DNA of 64,000 bases, taken from assembly GCA_964588695.1 (NCBI GenBank), contig CAZPQK010000009.1:62001-126000 (forward strand), written 5' to 3'. The translations under genes were made by a program, and so were the position numbers. The notes beneath the pieces are model-generated. The model was not told the DNA's origin and did no database searches. It worked only from the letters and a program-made list of their open reading frames with translations. This DNA is from CAZPQK01 sp964588695 (lineage in GTDB: Bacteria; Krumholzibacteriota; Krumholzibacteriia; WVZY01; JAKEHA01). Below, in pieces: positions 43,429 to 53,205 of the stretch. The stretch's first letter is position 1; every line of letters begins with the position of its first letter.

Positions 43429-44091
43429 ATGACCCGACCCATCGACCTGGTGTGTTTTGACGTGGACGGAACGCTGGTTTCGCACCCACGCGGCAAAGTG
43501 GTTTGGGAAGTCCTTAATCACCACTTCACCGGTGACGATACCGTCAACGCTGAGCGCTACCGTCAGTTTAAGTCTGGCGAAATCACCTACGCCCAATGGG
43601 TCGAGCTCGACGTGCAGGGTTGGATCGACGCTGGCGCCACCCGCGAGCAGATTCACGCCGCCATTTCTGACTTCCGACGCCACGAAGGGGTCACCGAGAC
43701 ATTGGATCGCATCCACGGGATGGGCAAACGGACGGCCATCATATCTGGAACGTTGGATGTCCTGATCGATCGAATGTTCCCGCAAGCATCCTTTGACGAC
43801 GTTTATTCCAACCGCCTACTATTTCACGACGACGGGCGGCTGGTGGGCTGGCAAGCGACGCCCTACGACCAGCACGGCAAGGCCGATGCTTTGCGCGAGT
43901 TGGCGCGTCGCCACCAGGTGGACTTAGCCAATTGCGCTTTTGTTGGTGACGGCGAAAACGATGTCGGCGTGCTGGGAGTTGCGGGAATGGTCATTGCGTT
44001 CCAGCCGTCGTCCGAAACGCTACGTCGAGGAGCCGACGTCGTTATCACCGAGAATCAGAGTATGCTGGAACTGCTTAAACACATCGAATAG
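43429..44091 (+). CDS. HAD-IB family phosphatase (SerB-like)
   Basis: A 220-residue haloacid dehalogenase-type phosphatase. The nucleophile aspartate is in CFDVDGTLV near the N-terminus, motif II in AIISGTLDVLIDRMF, and the metal site in VGDGENDVGVLG. The cap between residues 25 and 90 resembles phosphoserine phosphatase. Substrate could be phosphoserine or another small phosphomonoester. The gene starts 37 bases after the OPT transporter stop and is followed by the LOG-family gene. Confidence 0.88.
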   Translation: MTRPIDLVCFDVDGTLVSHPRGKVVWEVLNHHFTGDDTVNAERYRQFKSGEITYAQWVELDVQGWIDAGATREQIHAAISDFRRHEGVTETLDRIHGMGKRTAIISGTLDVLIDRMFPQASFDDVYSNRLLFHDDGRLVGWQATPYDQHGKADALRELARRHQVDLANCAFVGDGENDVGVLGVAGMVIAFQPSSETLRRGADVVITENQSMLELLKHIE

Positions 44092-44100
44092 GGGATGCCA

Positions 44101-45174
44101 GTGGACATGAAGCTGGATAGCAACGACGGAATTCTGGAAGAAGTCGACCACATTCTGGGCGACGCCGATGCGCGCGAGCGCAACCTGACACATATTCTCT
44201 ACAAAGAAATTTTGTTGAATGCGCTCAAGACCAAACGTGATCAACTGGATCGCCTGGACTTGAAAGTGTTGTCGCGCGCGATGGCGGAGTTTCGCTACGC
44301 CGCGCGCGTGTTTAAGCCGTATCGCCACATTCGCAAGGTTTCCATTTTTGGGTCCGCGCGCACGCCAGAGAACGACCCGGTTTATCAAATGGCTGTGGAC
44401 TTTTCGCGCATGCTGGCCGAAGACGAGTACATGGTCATCACTGGGGCTGCCGAAGGCATCATGAAAGCCGGGAACGTCGGGGCGGGCCGTGACAAGAGCT
44501 TCGGGGTTAATATTCTTTTGCCGTTTGAGCAGTCGGCCAACGTGGTGATCGACGACGATCCCAAGTTGATTACTTTCAAGTATTTCTTCACGCGCAAGCT
44601 GTTCTTTTTGATGGAGGCGCACGCCGTTGCGCTGTTCCCGGGTGGTTTTGGAACCCAGGACGAAGGCTTCGAAACACTGACGCTGGTGCAAACCGGAAAA
44701 GCGCCGGTAATGCCGCTGATGTTGCTTGAACCCGAAGGGCACGGGTACTGGGAAGCGTGGCACTACATGGTTACGTCGCAATTGTTGGCCAAGGGCTTGA
44801 TTTCGCCCGAAGACCTGACGCTGTACAAGATCTTTCACAAGGCCGAAGACGCGCTAAGCTGGTTGAAGTTCTACTACTCTACGTATCATTCGTCGCGGCT
44901 GGTGCGTGGTCGGCTGGTGGTGCGGATGGAGCGCGACTTGCGTGACGCAAACCTTGAAGAGCTAAACGATACCTTTAGCGACTTGATGACCAAGGGAAAG
45001 ATTGAGCGAACCGAACGCCTGAAGGAAGAAATGAACGAGCCCGAACTGACCCACAAACCGCGGATCGTGTTTAACTACAATCAGCTTAACGCAGCACGGC
45101 TGAACGAAATGGTTATTCGGATCAACGAGATGGGACAGCAAATCGCCCACGACGAAGCGAGTTCGTCCGACTAG
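44101..45174 (+). CDS. LOG family protein (putative nucleotide 5'-phosphoribohydrolase)
   Basis: A 357-residue Rossmann-fold protein of the LOG/PpnN group once labelled lysine decarboxylase-like. VSIFGSARTPENDPVY and VITGAAEGIMKAG begin the fold, and LFPGGFGTQDEGFETLTLVQ is the PGGxGTxxE active-site motif. N- and C-terminal extensions of about 80 and 90 residues surround the core. Relatives release nucleobases from nucleoside monophosphates. GTG 44101 is preferred because AGGGG is six bases ahead; ATG 44095 or 44107 are alternatives. Its TAG overlaps the stop of the convergent gene (CTAG). Confidence 0.85.
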   Translation: MDMKLDSNDGILEEVDHILGDADARERNLTHILYKEILLNALKTKRDQLDRLDLKVLSRAMAEFRYAARVFKPYRHIRKVSIFGSARTPENDPVYQMAVDFSRMLAEDEYMVITGAAEGIMKAGNVGAGRDKSFGVNILLPFEQSANVVIDDDPKLITFKYFFTRKLFFLMEAHAVALFPGGFGTQDEGFETLTLVQTGKAPVMPLMLLEPEGHGYWEAWHYMVTSQLLAKGLISPEDLTLYKIFHKAEDALSWLKFYYSTYHSSRLVRGRLVVRMERDLRDANLEELNDTFSDLMTKGKIERTERLKEEMNEPELTHKPRIVFNYNQLNAARLNEMVIRINEMGQQIAHDEASSSD

Positions 45175-45686
45175 GCCGTCGGCTTAAACGCGCGCCCGTG
45201 CCAGGAGTCGGATAGCGGCCGTTCCAGGCCTTTCTCCCGCAGGTCGCCCACGGTTTGCAATGTCAGGTCGAAGACGCGAGTCTGATCGTCGACCTCGCCC
45301 GCCGCGACCAGGTCCCTAAAGTCCACACGGGTTGTGGATGCCACACCCTCTTCCGCTCGGTAGAAGACCAGACCGCTATCGAGAAAGTTCACGCCCAGGT
45401 CTACGCCCGTCGCTTTTACCGCATGAACGCTGCTGTCGGTGGAGCATCCGGAAACACCGTCGGTGCAATAGCCTGCCAGCAAGATAAACCGACGATCGGC
45501 AAGCGCATACGCGCCCCTCACCGGGACGCGATGCGAATGCCAATTGCTAACAAACTCATCAAGCGCGCGGGCAATTGCCGCGAGTTCACGCTCCGAGAGT
45601 TCGCGGTCGGCTCCGTACACCCACAGGCGAGTGTCAGCGGGGAAGTCGGCGAAAGCCGACGGCGTCGATGTGTTCTGGTTAACCAC
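45171..45686 (-). CDS. Conserved protein with GCSxDxSV motif, misnamed ABC transporter ATPase in databases
   Basis: A 171-residue protein that I recognise as the small family often labelled ABC transporter ATPase in Bacteroidota, though it has no Walker A or B motif. Signature parts are RLWVYGADRELSERELAAI, LAGYCTDGVSGCSTDSSVH, containing GCSTDSSV, and the closing DSWHGRAF. Two or three cysteines lie close together. The GTG start overlaps the bacilliredoxin stop region, so it belongs to the end of the SUF/bacilliredoxin operon. Function is unknown; thiol or Fe-S chemistry is suggested by context. Confidence 0.7.
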   Translation of the reverse strand: MVNQNTSTPSAFADFPADTRLWVYGADRELSERELAAIARALDEFVSNWHSHRVPVRGAYALADRRFILLAGYCTDGVSGCSTDSSVHAVKATGVDLGVNFLDSGLVFYRAEEGVASTTRVDFRDLVAAGEVDDQTRVFDLTLQTVGDLREKGLERPLSDSWHGRAFKPTA

Positions 45687-46092
45687 AGTGCTTGTCGAAC
45701 GCTTCAACCAGGTCGTATGCGATTTCCTGCGGTCCGCGGCCTTCAATCATGTGGCGCTCCAAAACAAAAACGGGCTCGCCGTTCTTAAACAGAGCAATCG
45801 ACGGTGACGACGGCGGATATCCTACGATGTGATCGCGTGCGCGATCGGTCGCTTCTTTGTCGACGCCCGCGAACACCGTTCCCATGCGTTGCGGCAGCGT
45901 GTCGTTGTTCAGCGCCATTGCAACCCCCGGGCGGGCGTTGCCAGCGGCGCAACCGCATACCGAGTTGATGACGACCAGGGCGGTGCCTTCGCCCTTAACC
46001 AGCGAGTCTACTTGTTCGGGCGTAGTCAGGTCTTGCACGCCCATGTCGACGAGTTCCTGGCGCATTGGCGCGGTGAGTTCTGGTGGATACAT
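45679..46092 (-). CDS. brx: Bacilliredoxin, BrxA/BrxB family
   Basis: A 137-residue thioredoxin-fold protein of the YphP/YqiW family (DUF1094). The active site is Cys46-Gly-Cys48 in NSVCGCAAGNARPG, and the first residues MYPPELTAPMRQELVDMGV are typical. In Firmicutes these proteins remove bacillithiol from oxidised proteins. Here it follows sufT by nine bases, suggesting protection or repair of thiols in Fe-S assembly. Whether bacillithiol is made is not known; a generic LmbE deacetylase is the only possible hint. Confidence 0.9.
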   Translation of the reverse strand: MYPPELTAPMRQELVDMGVQDLTTPEQVDSLVKGEGTALVVINSVCGCAAGNARPGVAMALNNDTLPQRMGTVFAGVDKEATDRARDHIVGYPPSSPSIALFKNGEPVFVLERHMIEGRGPQEIAYDLVEAFDKHCG

Positions 46093-46101
46093 GTTTTCTC
46101 C

Positions 46102-46431
46102 TTAAAGGTTCAATTCCAACCGTGCAGCTTCCGACATCATTTCGGGGCTCCACGGCGGATCCCAGGTGACTTCGACCCGAGCGGCGGCAACGCCGTCGAC
46201 GGCAGCAACCTTCTGCTCGACCTCAGGCGGAAGCGTTTCCGCAACCGGACAAGCGGGAGAAGTCAGCGTCATAGCGACGTCCACGGAGCGGTCGTCTTTG
46301 ACAGTAATCGTATAGATCAATCCAAGCTCGTAAATGTTGACGGGGATCTCCGGGTCGTAGCACGTTTTTATTGCGTCCACGACTCGCTTTTCGAGTTCTT
46401 CCTTGGTGACTTCGGGTGTGGATTCACTCAC
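46102..46431 (-). CDS. sufT: SufT-like MIP18/DUF59 iron-sulfur assembly factor
   Basis: A 109-residue protein of the DUF59 (PaaD, MIP18) family. KEELEKRVVDAIKTCYDPEIPVNIYELGLIY is summarised by the DPE-NIYELGLIY core, and SPACPVAE holds the conserved cysteine, followed by TWDPPWSPEMMSE. Members help mature [4Fe-4S] proteins. It lies three bases after sufU and before bacilliredoxin. Aconitase in this window is one possible client. Confidence 0.9.
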   Translation of the reverse strand: MSESTPEVTKEELEKRVVDAIKTCYDPEIPVNIYELGLIYTITVKDDRSVDVAMTLTSPACPVAETLPPEVEQKVAAVDGVAAARVEVTWDPPWSPEMMSEAARLELNL

Positions 46432-46434
46432 AGT

Positions 46435-46884
46435 TTACTCCGTTGAGACGTTGTCCTGGCTTTCCAGCGCCGCTTTTAGTGTGTGCCAGGGTAGCGTGGC
46501 GCACTTAACACGCACGGGAAACTCTCGCACTCCAAAAAAGACAGCAATCTTGCCCAAGCCTTCGGTCTTGGGCGTTTCGTCGGGGTCGCCGGTTACCAGG
46601 TCATGAAACTTACCAAACCATGCTTCGGCTTCTGCAACAGTCTTACCAATGACCGTTGACGTCATCACCGACGCGCTGGCCATGCAAATAGCGCATCCGC
46701 TACCCTCAAACTTTAGATCGCTGATGACGTCGCCATCCACCAGCGCGTAAATGGTTACGCGGTCGCCGCACAGGGGGTTGAACCCTTCGGACTTCCTGTT
46801 GGCGTTGTCCAGCGGCCCAAAGTTCCGGGGCTTGCGGTGATGGTCAAGAATGACCTCTTGATATAGCTCGCGCAAATCGGACAC
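46435..46884 (-). CDS. sufU: SufU iron-sulfur scaffold / sulfur acceptor
   Basis: A 149-residue IscU-fold protein. LYQEVILDHHRKPRNFG, NPLCGDRVTIY with the first Cys and Asp, EGSGCAICMASAS with the second Cys, and VKCATLPWHTL with the third are all present. The region between the second and third cysteines is of the longer SufU type that accepts sulfur from SufS with a zinc site. It starts at the base where sufS stops. No SufE is seen, so SufU should be the SufS partner. Confidence 0.95.
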   Translation of the reverse strand: MSDLRELYQEVILDHHRKPRNFGPLDNANRKSEGFNPLCGDRVTIYALVDGDVISDLKFEGSGCAICMASASVMTSTVIGKTVAEAEAWFGKFHDLVTGDPDETPKTEGLGKIAVFFGVREFPVRVKCATLPWHTLKAALESQDNVSTE

Positions 46885-48131
46885 TACGCAAACACCTCTT
46901 GTACATGCCTGACGCCCGCAAGCAGCGCGTCCACATCGTCACGAGTGTTGTACACGCCAAACGACGCGCGATTGGTTGCGGGAATCTTATAGAATTCCAT
47001 TACCGGCTGAGAGCAGTGGTGCCCGGCACGAATCGCGATGCCGTCGCGGTCGAGAATCGTGCCCGCGTCGTGGGGATGAACCCCGTCGATCAGAAACGAA
47101 ACCACGCCGGCACGCTGCGCCGGCCGCCCCACCAGGGTGACACCCGAAAGGTCAGACAAAGACTCGGTCGCGTAGTCAACTACGGCGTCTTCGTGCTGGG
47201 TGACCGCGTTCCACCCCAGGGCAGCAAGATAATCAATCGCCGCACCCATGCCAATGACGCCCGAGATGTTGGGTGTTCCCGCTTCGAATTTGTGCGGGAC
47301 TTCGTTGTAGGTGGTTTTGTCGAATGTCACCGAGGCGATCATGTCGCCGCCACCCTGGTACGGGTCCATCGCGTCCAGGTGCTCGCGTTTGGCGTACAAG
47401 AACCCGGCGCCGGTGGGCCCGTATGCTTTGTGCGCGGACGCTGCGAGAAAGTCGCAGTCGAGCTCGGCTACGTCGATGGGCACGTGCGCAAGCGCCTGTG
47501 CCGAATCCAATAGAACGGGAACATTGTGCTGGTGTGCGATTGCGATGAGATCCTTGACCGGGTTAACCGTGCCCAGTGCGTTGGACACATGCGCTATGGC
47601 GACCATGCGGGTGCGGTTGGTAAATAAGTTGCGGTACCCGTCAACATCCAGATCACCATTTTGCAACATGGGCGCAACTCGAAGCGACGCGCCGGTCTGA
47701 TCACACACCATTTGCCACGGGACAATGTTGGAGTGATGCTCCATGGCACTAATGATGACTTCGTCGCCGGACTGCAAGCGTGGTCGCGCGAACGATTGGG
47801 CGACCAGGTTTACCGCTTCGGTAGTCCCGCGAACAAAGACAATTTCGCTCGCGTCGTGGGCACCAATAAAGCCACGAATGTTGTCGCGCACCGCTTCGTA
47901 GTTACGAGTTGCGCGCATACTGAGTTCGTGCACGCCGCGATGGATGTTGGCGTTATCGCGGGTGTAGTAGCTGGTGATAGTGTCGATTACCGACTGCGGT
48001 TTCTGCGTGGTGGCAGCGTTGTCCAGGTACACAAGTGGCTTGTCGCCGATCGTCTGATGCAGCACGGGAAAGTCGGCGCGCACAGCGAGAACGTCCAGAG
48101 GGTTAGTCGATCTGGTCACGGGACGGGTCAC
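46884..48131 (-). CDS. sufS: Cysteine desulfurase SufS
   Basis: PLP enzyme that takes sulfur from cysteine for cluster assembly. The 415-residue protein has LVYLDNAATTQKP, MEHHSNIVPWQ, the PLP lysine in SAHKAYGPTGAGFLYAK and the catalytic cysteine in RAGHHCSQPVMEF. The GTG at 48131 overlaps the sufD stop (GTGA) and is preferred to an ATG eight codons earlier in sufD. Group II desulfurase, working with SufU. Confidence 0.95.
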   Translation of the reverse strand: MTRPVTRSTNPLDVLAVRADFPVLHQTIGDKPLVYLDNAATTQKPQSVIDTITSYYTRDNANIHRGVHELSMRATRNYEAVRDNIRGFIGAHDASEIVFVRGTTEAVNLVAQSFARPRLQSGDEVIISAMEHHSNIVPWQMVCDQTGASLRVAPMLQNGDLDVDGYRNLFTNRTRMVAIAHVSNALGTVNPVKDLIAIAHQHNVPVLLDSAQALAHVPIDVAELDCDFLAASAHKAYGPTGAGFLYAKREHLDAMDPYQGGGDMIASVTFDKTTYNEVPHKFEAGTPNISGVIGMGAAIDYLAALGWNAVTQHEDAVVDYATESLSDLSGVTLVGRPAQRAGVVSFLIDGVHPHDAGTILDRDGIAIRAGHHCSQPVMEFYKIPATNRASFGVYNTRDDVDALLAGVRHVQEVFA

Positions 48132-49431
48132 GACCCTACTGCCTCTCCCAGCCACGAGTACAGGTCGCTTTCCAGGCGCTCGCGAACCGGCGCGACGGTA
48201 ATGCGCTCCAGGACTTCGTTGGCAAACGCGTGAACCAGCATTTGCCGCGCTTCCTGCTTCGGTATGCCGCGCGCTTGCATGTAGTAGACGGAGTTTTCAT
48301 CCAACTGGCCGACGGTGGCACCGTGGGTACACTTTACGTCGTCCGCGAAAATCTCCAACTGGGGATTGGTGTTTATTCGGGCGTTGTCGGACAGGAGGAT
48401 GCAACTGTTTGACTGTTTGGCATCGGTCTTTTGTGCGTCCTGGTCGACGTTGATTCGGCCGTTGAATACCGCGCGTGCTCGCCCATCCAGGATGCCCTTG
48501 TACAACTCGAAGCTGTGGCAATTGGGTTGCGCGTGTCGGATGTAAGTGTGGTTGTCCACGTGCTGTGTCCCTGATGCCAGGTACAGTCCGTCGACCCGAC
48601 AGTCGATTCCCTCGCCATCCAGGTGCGAGTAAATGTCGTTGCGGACTAACGAGCCGCCCAGCGAAACGCTCTCGGTAGAGAATCGCGCGTCGCGCTCAAG
48701 TCGAGCAGCTTGGGTTGCGATGTGAAACGACGACTCCTGCTCGCGTTGCAACTTGGTGTGGACGACGTTGGCGTTCTTGCCGCAATGGAACTCGCTAACC
48801 ACGTTGTTCAAATATTGACCCGTTCCGACGTGGCTCTCGATGAGGGTGCAATCCGCGTTATCTTCGGCCACTACCACCAGTCGCGGGTGGGCGACGGTTG
48901 CGTGTTGGTCGGCAACCGACACAAAAACCACGTGTAGCGGCTTGTCCAATGATTTTCCCGAAGCAATGTGCAAGAACACGCCATCGCTAACAAACGCTGT
49001 ATTCCACGCCGCGAAAGCGTTGTCGGTTAGGTCAACGTTGCTACCCAAGAACGGCTCGACCATGTGCGGATGGGTAGCGAGCGCGTCGGAAAGGCTTAGG
49101 GCAATGACGCCGTCGCTCTGCGGTAGGCGCGAAAGCGTCGGGCTGAACTGTCCGTTCACCACAACTGCGCGGTAGCAGCCGTGGTCGTCGAAGGTGTCGC
49201 GAGTAATCAACGACTCGGTGTCATCAACGGGCGCCTGTGCGAGGCCAAAGTCAATTTCGGCGATCGGCTTGACTCGCGTGCCGCGCCAGTTTTCGTGGCG
49301 AAGTCCCGGGAATCCAAGGCTCGTGAATGCCTCAAGGCTGCGCTTGCGCAGGGCGTGTAGCGACTGCGGCCCCACGGCACTAAGCTGTCCTTCGATCGCC
49401 TTGAACTGCGCTGTGTAGGTTTCGATCGCCA

Positions 49432-49432
<1 letters not shown>
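48128..49432 (-). CDS. sufD: Fe-S cluster assembly protein SufD
   Basis: A 434-residue subunit of the SufBCD scaffold. The beta-helix core shows SHLDGEGIDCRVDGLYLASG, HVDNHTYIRHAQPNCHSFELYKG and VKCTHGATVGQLDEN, then YMQARGIPKQEARQMLVHAF, the usual C-terminal helix. SufD is needed for iron entry and pairs with SufB. The ATG overlaps the sufC stop (TAATG). Confidence 0.94.
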
Positions 49433-50172
<740 letters not shown>

Positions 50173-50229
50173 TGTCCCGTTCCTTGGAGAAATGTGATGG
50201 TGATGTTGTGATTCGATAAACTAAGTCGC

Positions 50230-51690
50230 TTAACCGACGCTGCCTTCGAGGCTGACTTCCAGTAAGCGTTGGGCTTCGACCGCAAACTCCATTGGAAGCT
50301 CGCCGAATACCTCTTTGCAAAACCCGTTGACGATCATGTTCATGGCGTCTTCTGGGTTGATGCCGCGCTGTTGGCAGTAGAAGATCTGGTCTTCGCCGAT
50401 TTTCGAAGTCGTGGCTTCGTGCTCCACCTGTGCGGTTGTGTTGTTAACTTCGATATACGGAAACGTGTGCGCGCCGCACCTGTCGCCAATTAACATCGAA
50501 TCGCACTGTGTGAAATTTCGCGCGTTGACGGCGTTCTTGCCGATACGCACCAGGCCGCGATAGCTGTTTTGTCCCTTGCCGGCCGATATCCCCTTTGACA
50601 CGATCGTGCTGCGGGTGTTTTTGCCATTGTGAATCATCTTGGTGCCGGTGTCGGCTTGTTGATGATTGTTGGTTAGCGCCACCGAGTAGAACTCGCCGAC
50701 CGAGTCGTTGCCGTTCAACACGCAACTGGGATACTTCCAGGTGATGGCAGAGCCGGTTTCGACCTGCGTCCACGAAATCTTGGAGCGATCACCGCGACAC
50801 TCGCCGCGTTTGGTAACAAAATTGTAGATGCCCCCGACGCCGTTCTTGTCGCCCGGGTACCAGTTCTGCACGGTCGAGTACTTGATCGTCGCTTCTTCCA
50901 GCGCGACCAATTCGACGACCGCGGCGTGCAACTGATTCTCGTCACGGATCGGCGCGGTGCAGCCTTCCAGATAACTCACGTACGCGCCTTCTTCGGCGAC
51001 AATCAGTGTGCGCTCGAATTGACCGGTCTCAGCAGCGTTAATGCGGAAGTAGGTCGACAACTCCATCGGGCAGCGCACGCCCTTGGGTACGAACACGAAC
51101 GAGCCGTCGCTGAACACTGCCGAGTTAAGCGCGGCGTAGAAATTGTCGTTGGTGGGAACCACCGATCCCAGGTATTGACGAACCAGTTCCGGGTGCTCCT
51201 GAACGGCTTCCGAAAACGGTTTAAAAATGACACCGGCTTCGGCGAGTTTTTCTTTAAACGTCGTGGCGACCGAAACACTGTCGAATACCGCATCCACCGC
51301 AACTCCCGCCAGACGCATTTGCTCTTCGAGCGGAATGCCCAGCTTGTCAAAAGTCCGACGGATCTCCGGGTCGACTTCGTCCATGCTCTTGGGCTTGTCC
51401 GCGTCGCTCTTGGGGGCCGAATAGTAGTGAATGTCCTGAAAGTCGACCGGAGGATATTTCACGTTGGGCCATTTGGGCTCTTCCATCTTCAACCAGGCTC
51501 GGTAGGCGTCAAGGCGCCACTCCAACAGCCATTCGGGCTCATTCTTTTTCGCAGAAATGGTGCGGATGACATCTTCGCTGAGGCCTTTGGGGATGGTGTC
51601 GGCCTCGATGTCGGTCACAAATCCCCATTCGTATTCTTTGTCGATCCGCTGCTGGATTGGATCTTCGATGGGGTTCGGCGCGCCGGACAT
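50230..51690 (-). CDS. sufB: Fe-S cluster assembly protein SufB
   Basis: A 486-residue scaffold protein, first gene of the SUF operon. TKRGECRGDRSKISWTQVE, AITWKYPSCVLNG, FTQCDSMLIGDRCGAHTFPY and EDQIFYCQQRGINPEDAMNM contain the conserved cysteines and beta-helix residues. The ATG at 51690 is chosen because GGAG is six bases ahead; another ATG lies four codons upstream without such a site. No SufR or IscR regulator gene is next to the operon. The gap 51691-51984 contains the divergent start region, with a GC-rich stem-loop at 51761. Confidence 0.97.
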   Translation of the reverse strand: MSGAPNPIEDPIQQRIDKEYEWGFVTDIEADTIPKGLSEDVIRTISAKKNEPEWLLEWRLDAYRAWLKMEEPKWPNVKYPPVDFQDIHYYSAPKSDADKPKSMDEVDPEIRRTFDKLGIPLEEQMRLAGVAVDAVFDSVSVATTFKEKLAEAGVIFKPFSEAVQEHPELVRQYLGSVVPTNDNFYAALNSAVFSDGSFVFVPKGVRCPMELSTYFRINAAETGQFERTLIVAEEGAYVSYLEGCTAPIRDENQLHAAVVELVALEEATIKYSTVQNWYPGDKNGVGGIYNFVTKRGECRGDRSKISWTQVETGSAITWKYPSCVLNGNDSVGEFYSVALTNNHQQADTGTKMIHNGKNTRSTIVSKGISAGKGQNSYRGLVRIGKNAVNARNFTQCDSMLIGDRCGAHTFPYIEVNNTTAQVEHEATTSKIGEDQIFYCQQRGINPEDAMNMIVNGFCKEVFGELPMEFAVEAQRLLEVSLEGSVG

Positions 51691-51760
51691 AAAGTACTCC
51701 ATATCAATAGGTTATAAAATAGGACCAAAAAAGTACGTAATTGGCGGGTTAAAGCAAGCG

Positions 51761-51780
51761 CCTCCGGGCGGGGCCGGAGG
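51761..51780. other. GC-rich stem-loop between sufB and the hydrolase gene
   Basis: CCTCCGG (51761-51767), loop GCGGGG, CCGGAGG (51774-51780), a perfect seven-base stem, with partly complementary GCG and CGC outside it. It lies in the leader or promoter region of the SUF operon, about 70-90 bases from sufB. No T run follows on either strand, so a terminator role is unlikely. No known SufR or IscR box is visible. Confidence 0.35.
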
Positions 51781-51984
51781 TCGCGCGAATCGGCTTTTAA
51801 CTCGCACCTGTATTGTACGGAATTACCCGCTTCGACGCCAGCCAAATCGGGTTAGGCCGGGTCGGGTTTCGGAAGGTGTAAATTGCGTCATGACAGCATG
51901 TTAGCGGTTTGTCGGTTGCTTTCGAGCAATCGCCTATTTAATGTGGAATTCTGGGCGATTCCCAACCCAAACGAAAGGATGGAT

Positions 51985-53196
51985 GTGCGCTCTCACCGAG
52001 TTGAATTTCAGAACGACGATGGGCAGATTCTGGCTGGCAAACTGGATATGCCGGTTACCGGTGATCCGCAGGCGTTTGTGCTATTTGCCCACTGTTTTAC
52101 TTGCTCGAAGAACCTGAAAGCAGTGGTCAACATTAGCAATGCGCTTACCGAGCGCGGGCTTGGGGTGCTGCGTTTTGACTTTACCGGACTCGGAGAAAGC
52201 CAGGGGAACTTCGCCGACACCAACTTCTCGACCAACATCGAAGACCTGATTGCGGCGGCGCGCTTTCTGGAAGAGGATTACCAGGCGCCGGAGGTGCTGT
52301 TGGGCCATAGTCTGGGAGGTGCCGGTGTCCTGGCTGCCGCCGAGCGCATTCCGTCCGCCGTCGCGGTGGCAACGGTTGGGGCGCCCTGCGAGCCGTCTCA
52401 CGTCACGCATCTGTTTGCCGACGCCCGCGACGACATCGAGTCCGAAGGCGAACAGGACGTTGTACTTGCAGGGCGGAAGTTCACCATCAAGAAACAATTC
52501 CTCGATGACCTCGAGCAAACCACAATGGCCAACCGCATCGCTAATCTGAATCGCGCACTATTGGTGATGCATTCGCCCATCGACGAAACCGTTGGTGTCG
52601 ACAATGCCCGACTCATCTACGAGTCTGCTAAGCACCCCAAGAGTTTTGTGTCGCTGGATGACGCCAATCATTTGCTCACCCGGGAGCGCGATTCGCGCTA
52701 TGTAGGCGCGATGGTAGCAAGTTGGGCGATGCGTTATCTTCCCAAAGTAGAGGCGCAGCGCGTTGATGATGGCTGGGTGCTGGCGGAGTCGGGCGAAGCA
52801 GGATTTTACACGCAGATTCATGCGGGTAAGCACGCCCTGGTCGCCGATGAGCCGGAATCCTATGGAGGAACCGATCTGGGCCCTTCGCCGTATGACTTAC
52901 TTTCGGCGTCCTTGGGGGCGTGCACGGCGATGACGCTCCGTATGTACGCCGACCGCAAGAAGTGGCCGGTTCATGGAATCAGTGTCCGTTTGTTTCACGA
53001 GAAGATTCATGCTGCTGACTGCGACGATTGCGAAAACAAATCGGGCAAGATTGACCGCATCCGTCGCGAAATTCGCCTGGAAGGTCCGCTTGACCAGGAA
53101 CAACGGGCGCGATTGCTCGAGATAGCAGATCGATGCCCGGTGCATCGAACGCTACATTCCGAAGTTCGAATTGAGTCGATGCTAATCGACAGTTAA
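51985..53196 (+). CDS. Alpha/beta hydrolase - OsmC fusion protein
   Basis: About 403 residues. The first 260 are an alpha/beta hydrolase with nucleophile Ser in LLGHSLGGAGVL, an Asp in MHSPIDETVG and a His in DANHLLTR. The last 140 are OsmC/Ohr-like, with LSASLGACTAMTLRMYA and DRCPVHRTLHSEV carrying the two reactive cysteines. This layout is known from other bacteria and may link ester hydrolysis to peroxide reduction. GTG 51985 is preferred since AAAGG lies six bases ahead; ATG 51979 touches that site. The frame also extends up to 51883, which is unlikely coding. Confidence 0.88.
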   Translation: MRSHRVEFQNDDGQILAGKLDMPVTGDPQAFVLFAHCFTCSKNLKAVVNISNALTERGLGVLRFDFTGLGESQGNFADTNFSTNIEDLIAAARFLEEDYQAPEVLLGHSLGGAGVLAAAERIPSAVAVATVGAPCEPSHVTHLFADARDDIESEGEQDVVLAGRKFTIKKQFLDDLEQTTMANRIANLNRALLVMHSPIDETVGVDNARLIYESAKHPKSFVSLDDANHLLTRERDSRYVGAMVASWAMRYLPKVEAQRVDDGWVLAESGEAGFYTQIHAGKHALVADEPESYGGTDLGPSPYDLLSASLGACTAMTLRMYADRKKWPVHGISVRLFHEKIHAADCDDCENKSGKIDRIRREIRLEGPLDQEQRARLLEIADRCPVHRTLHSEVRIESMLIDS

Positions 53197-53205
53197 GGAG
53201 TCGTG

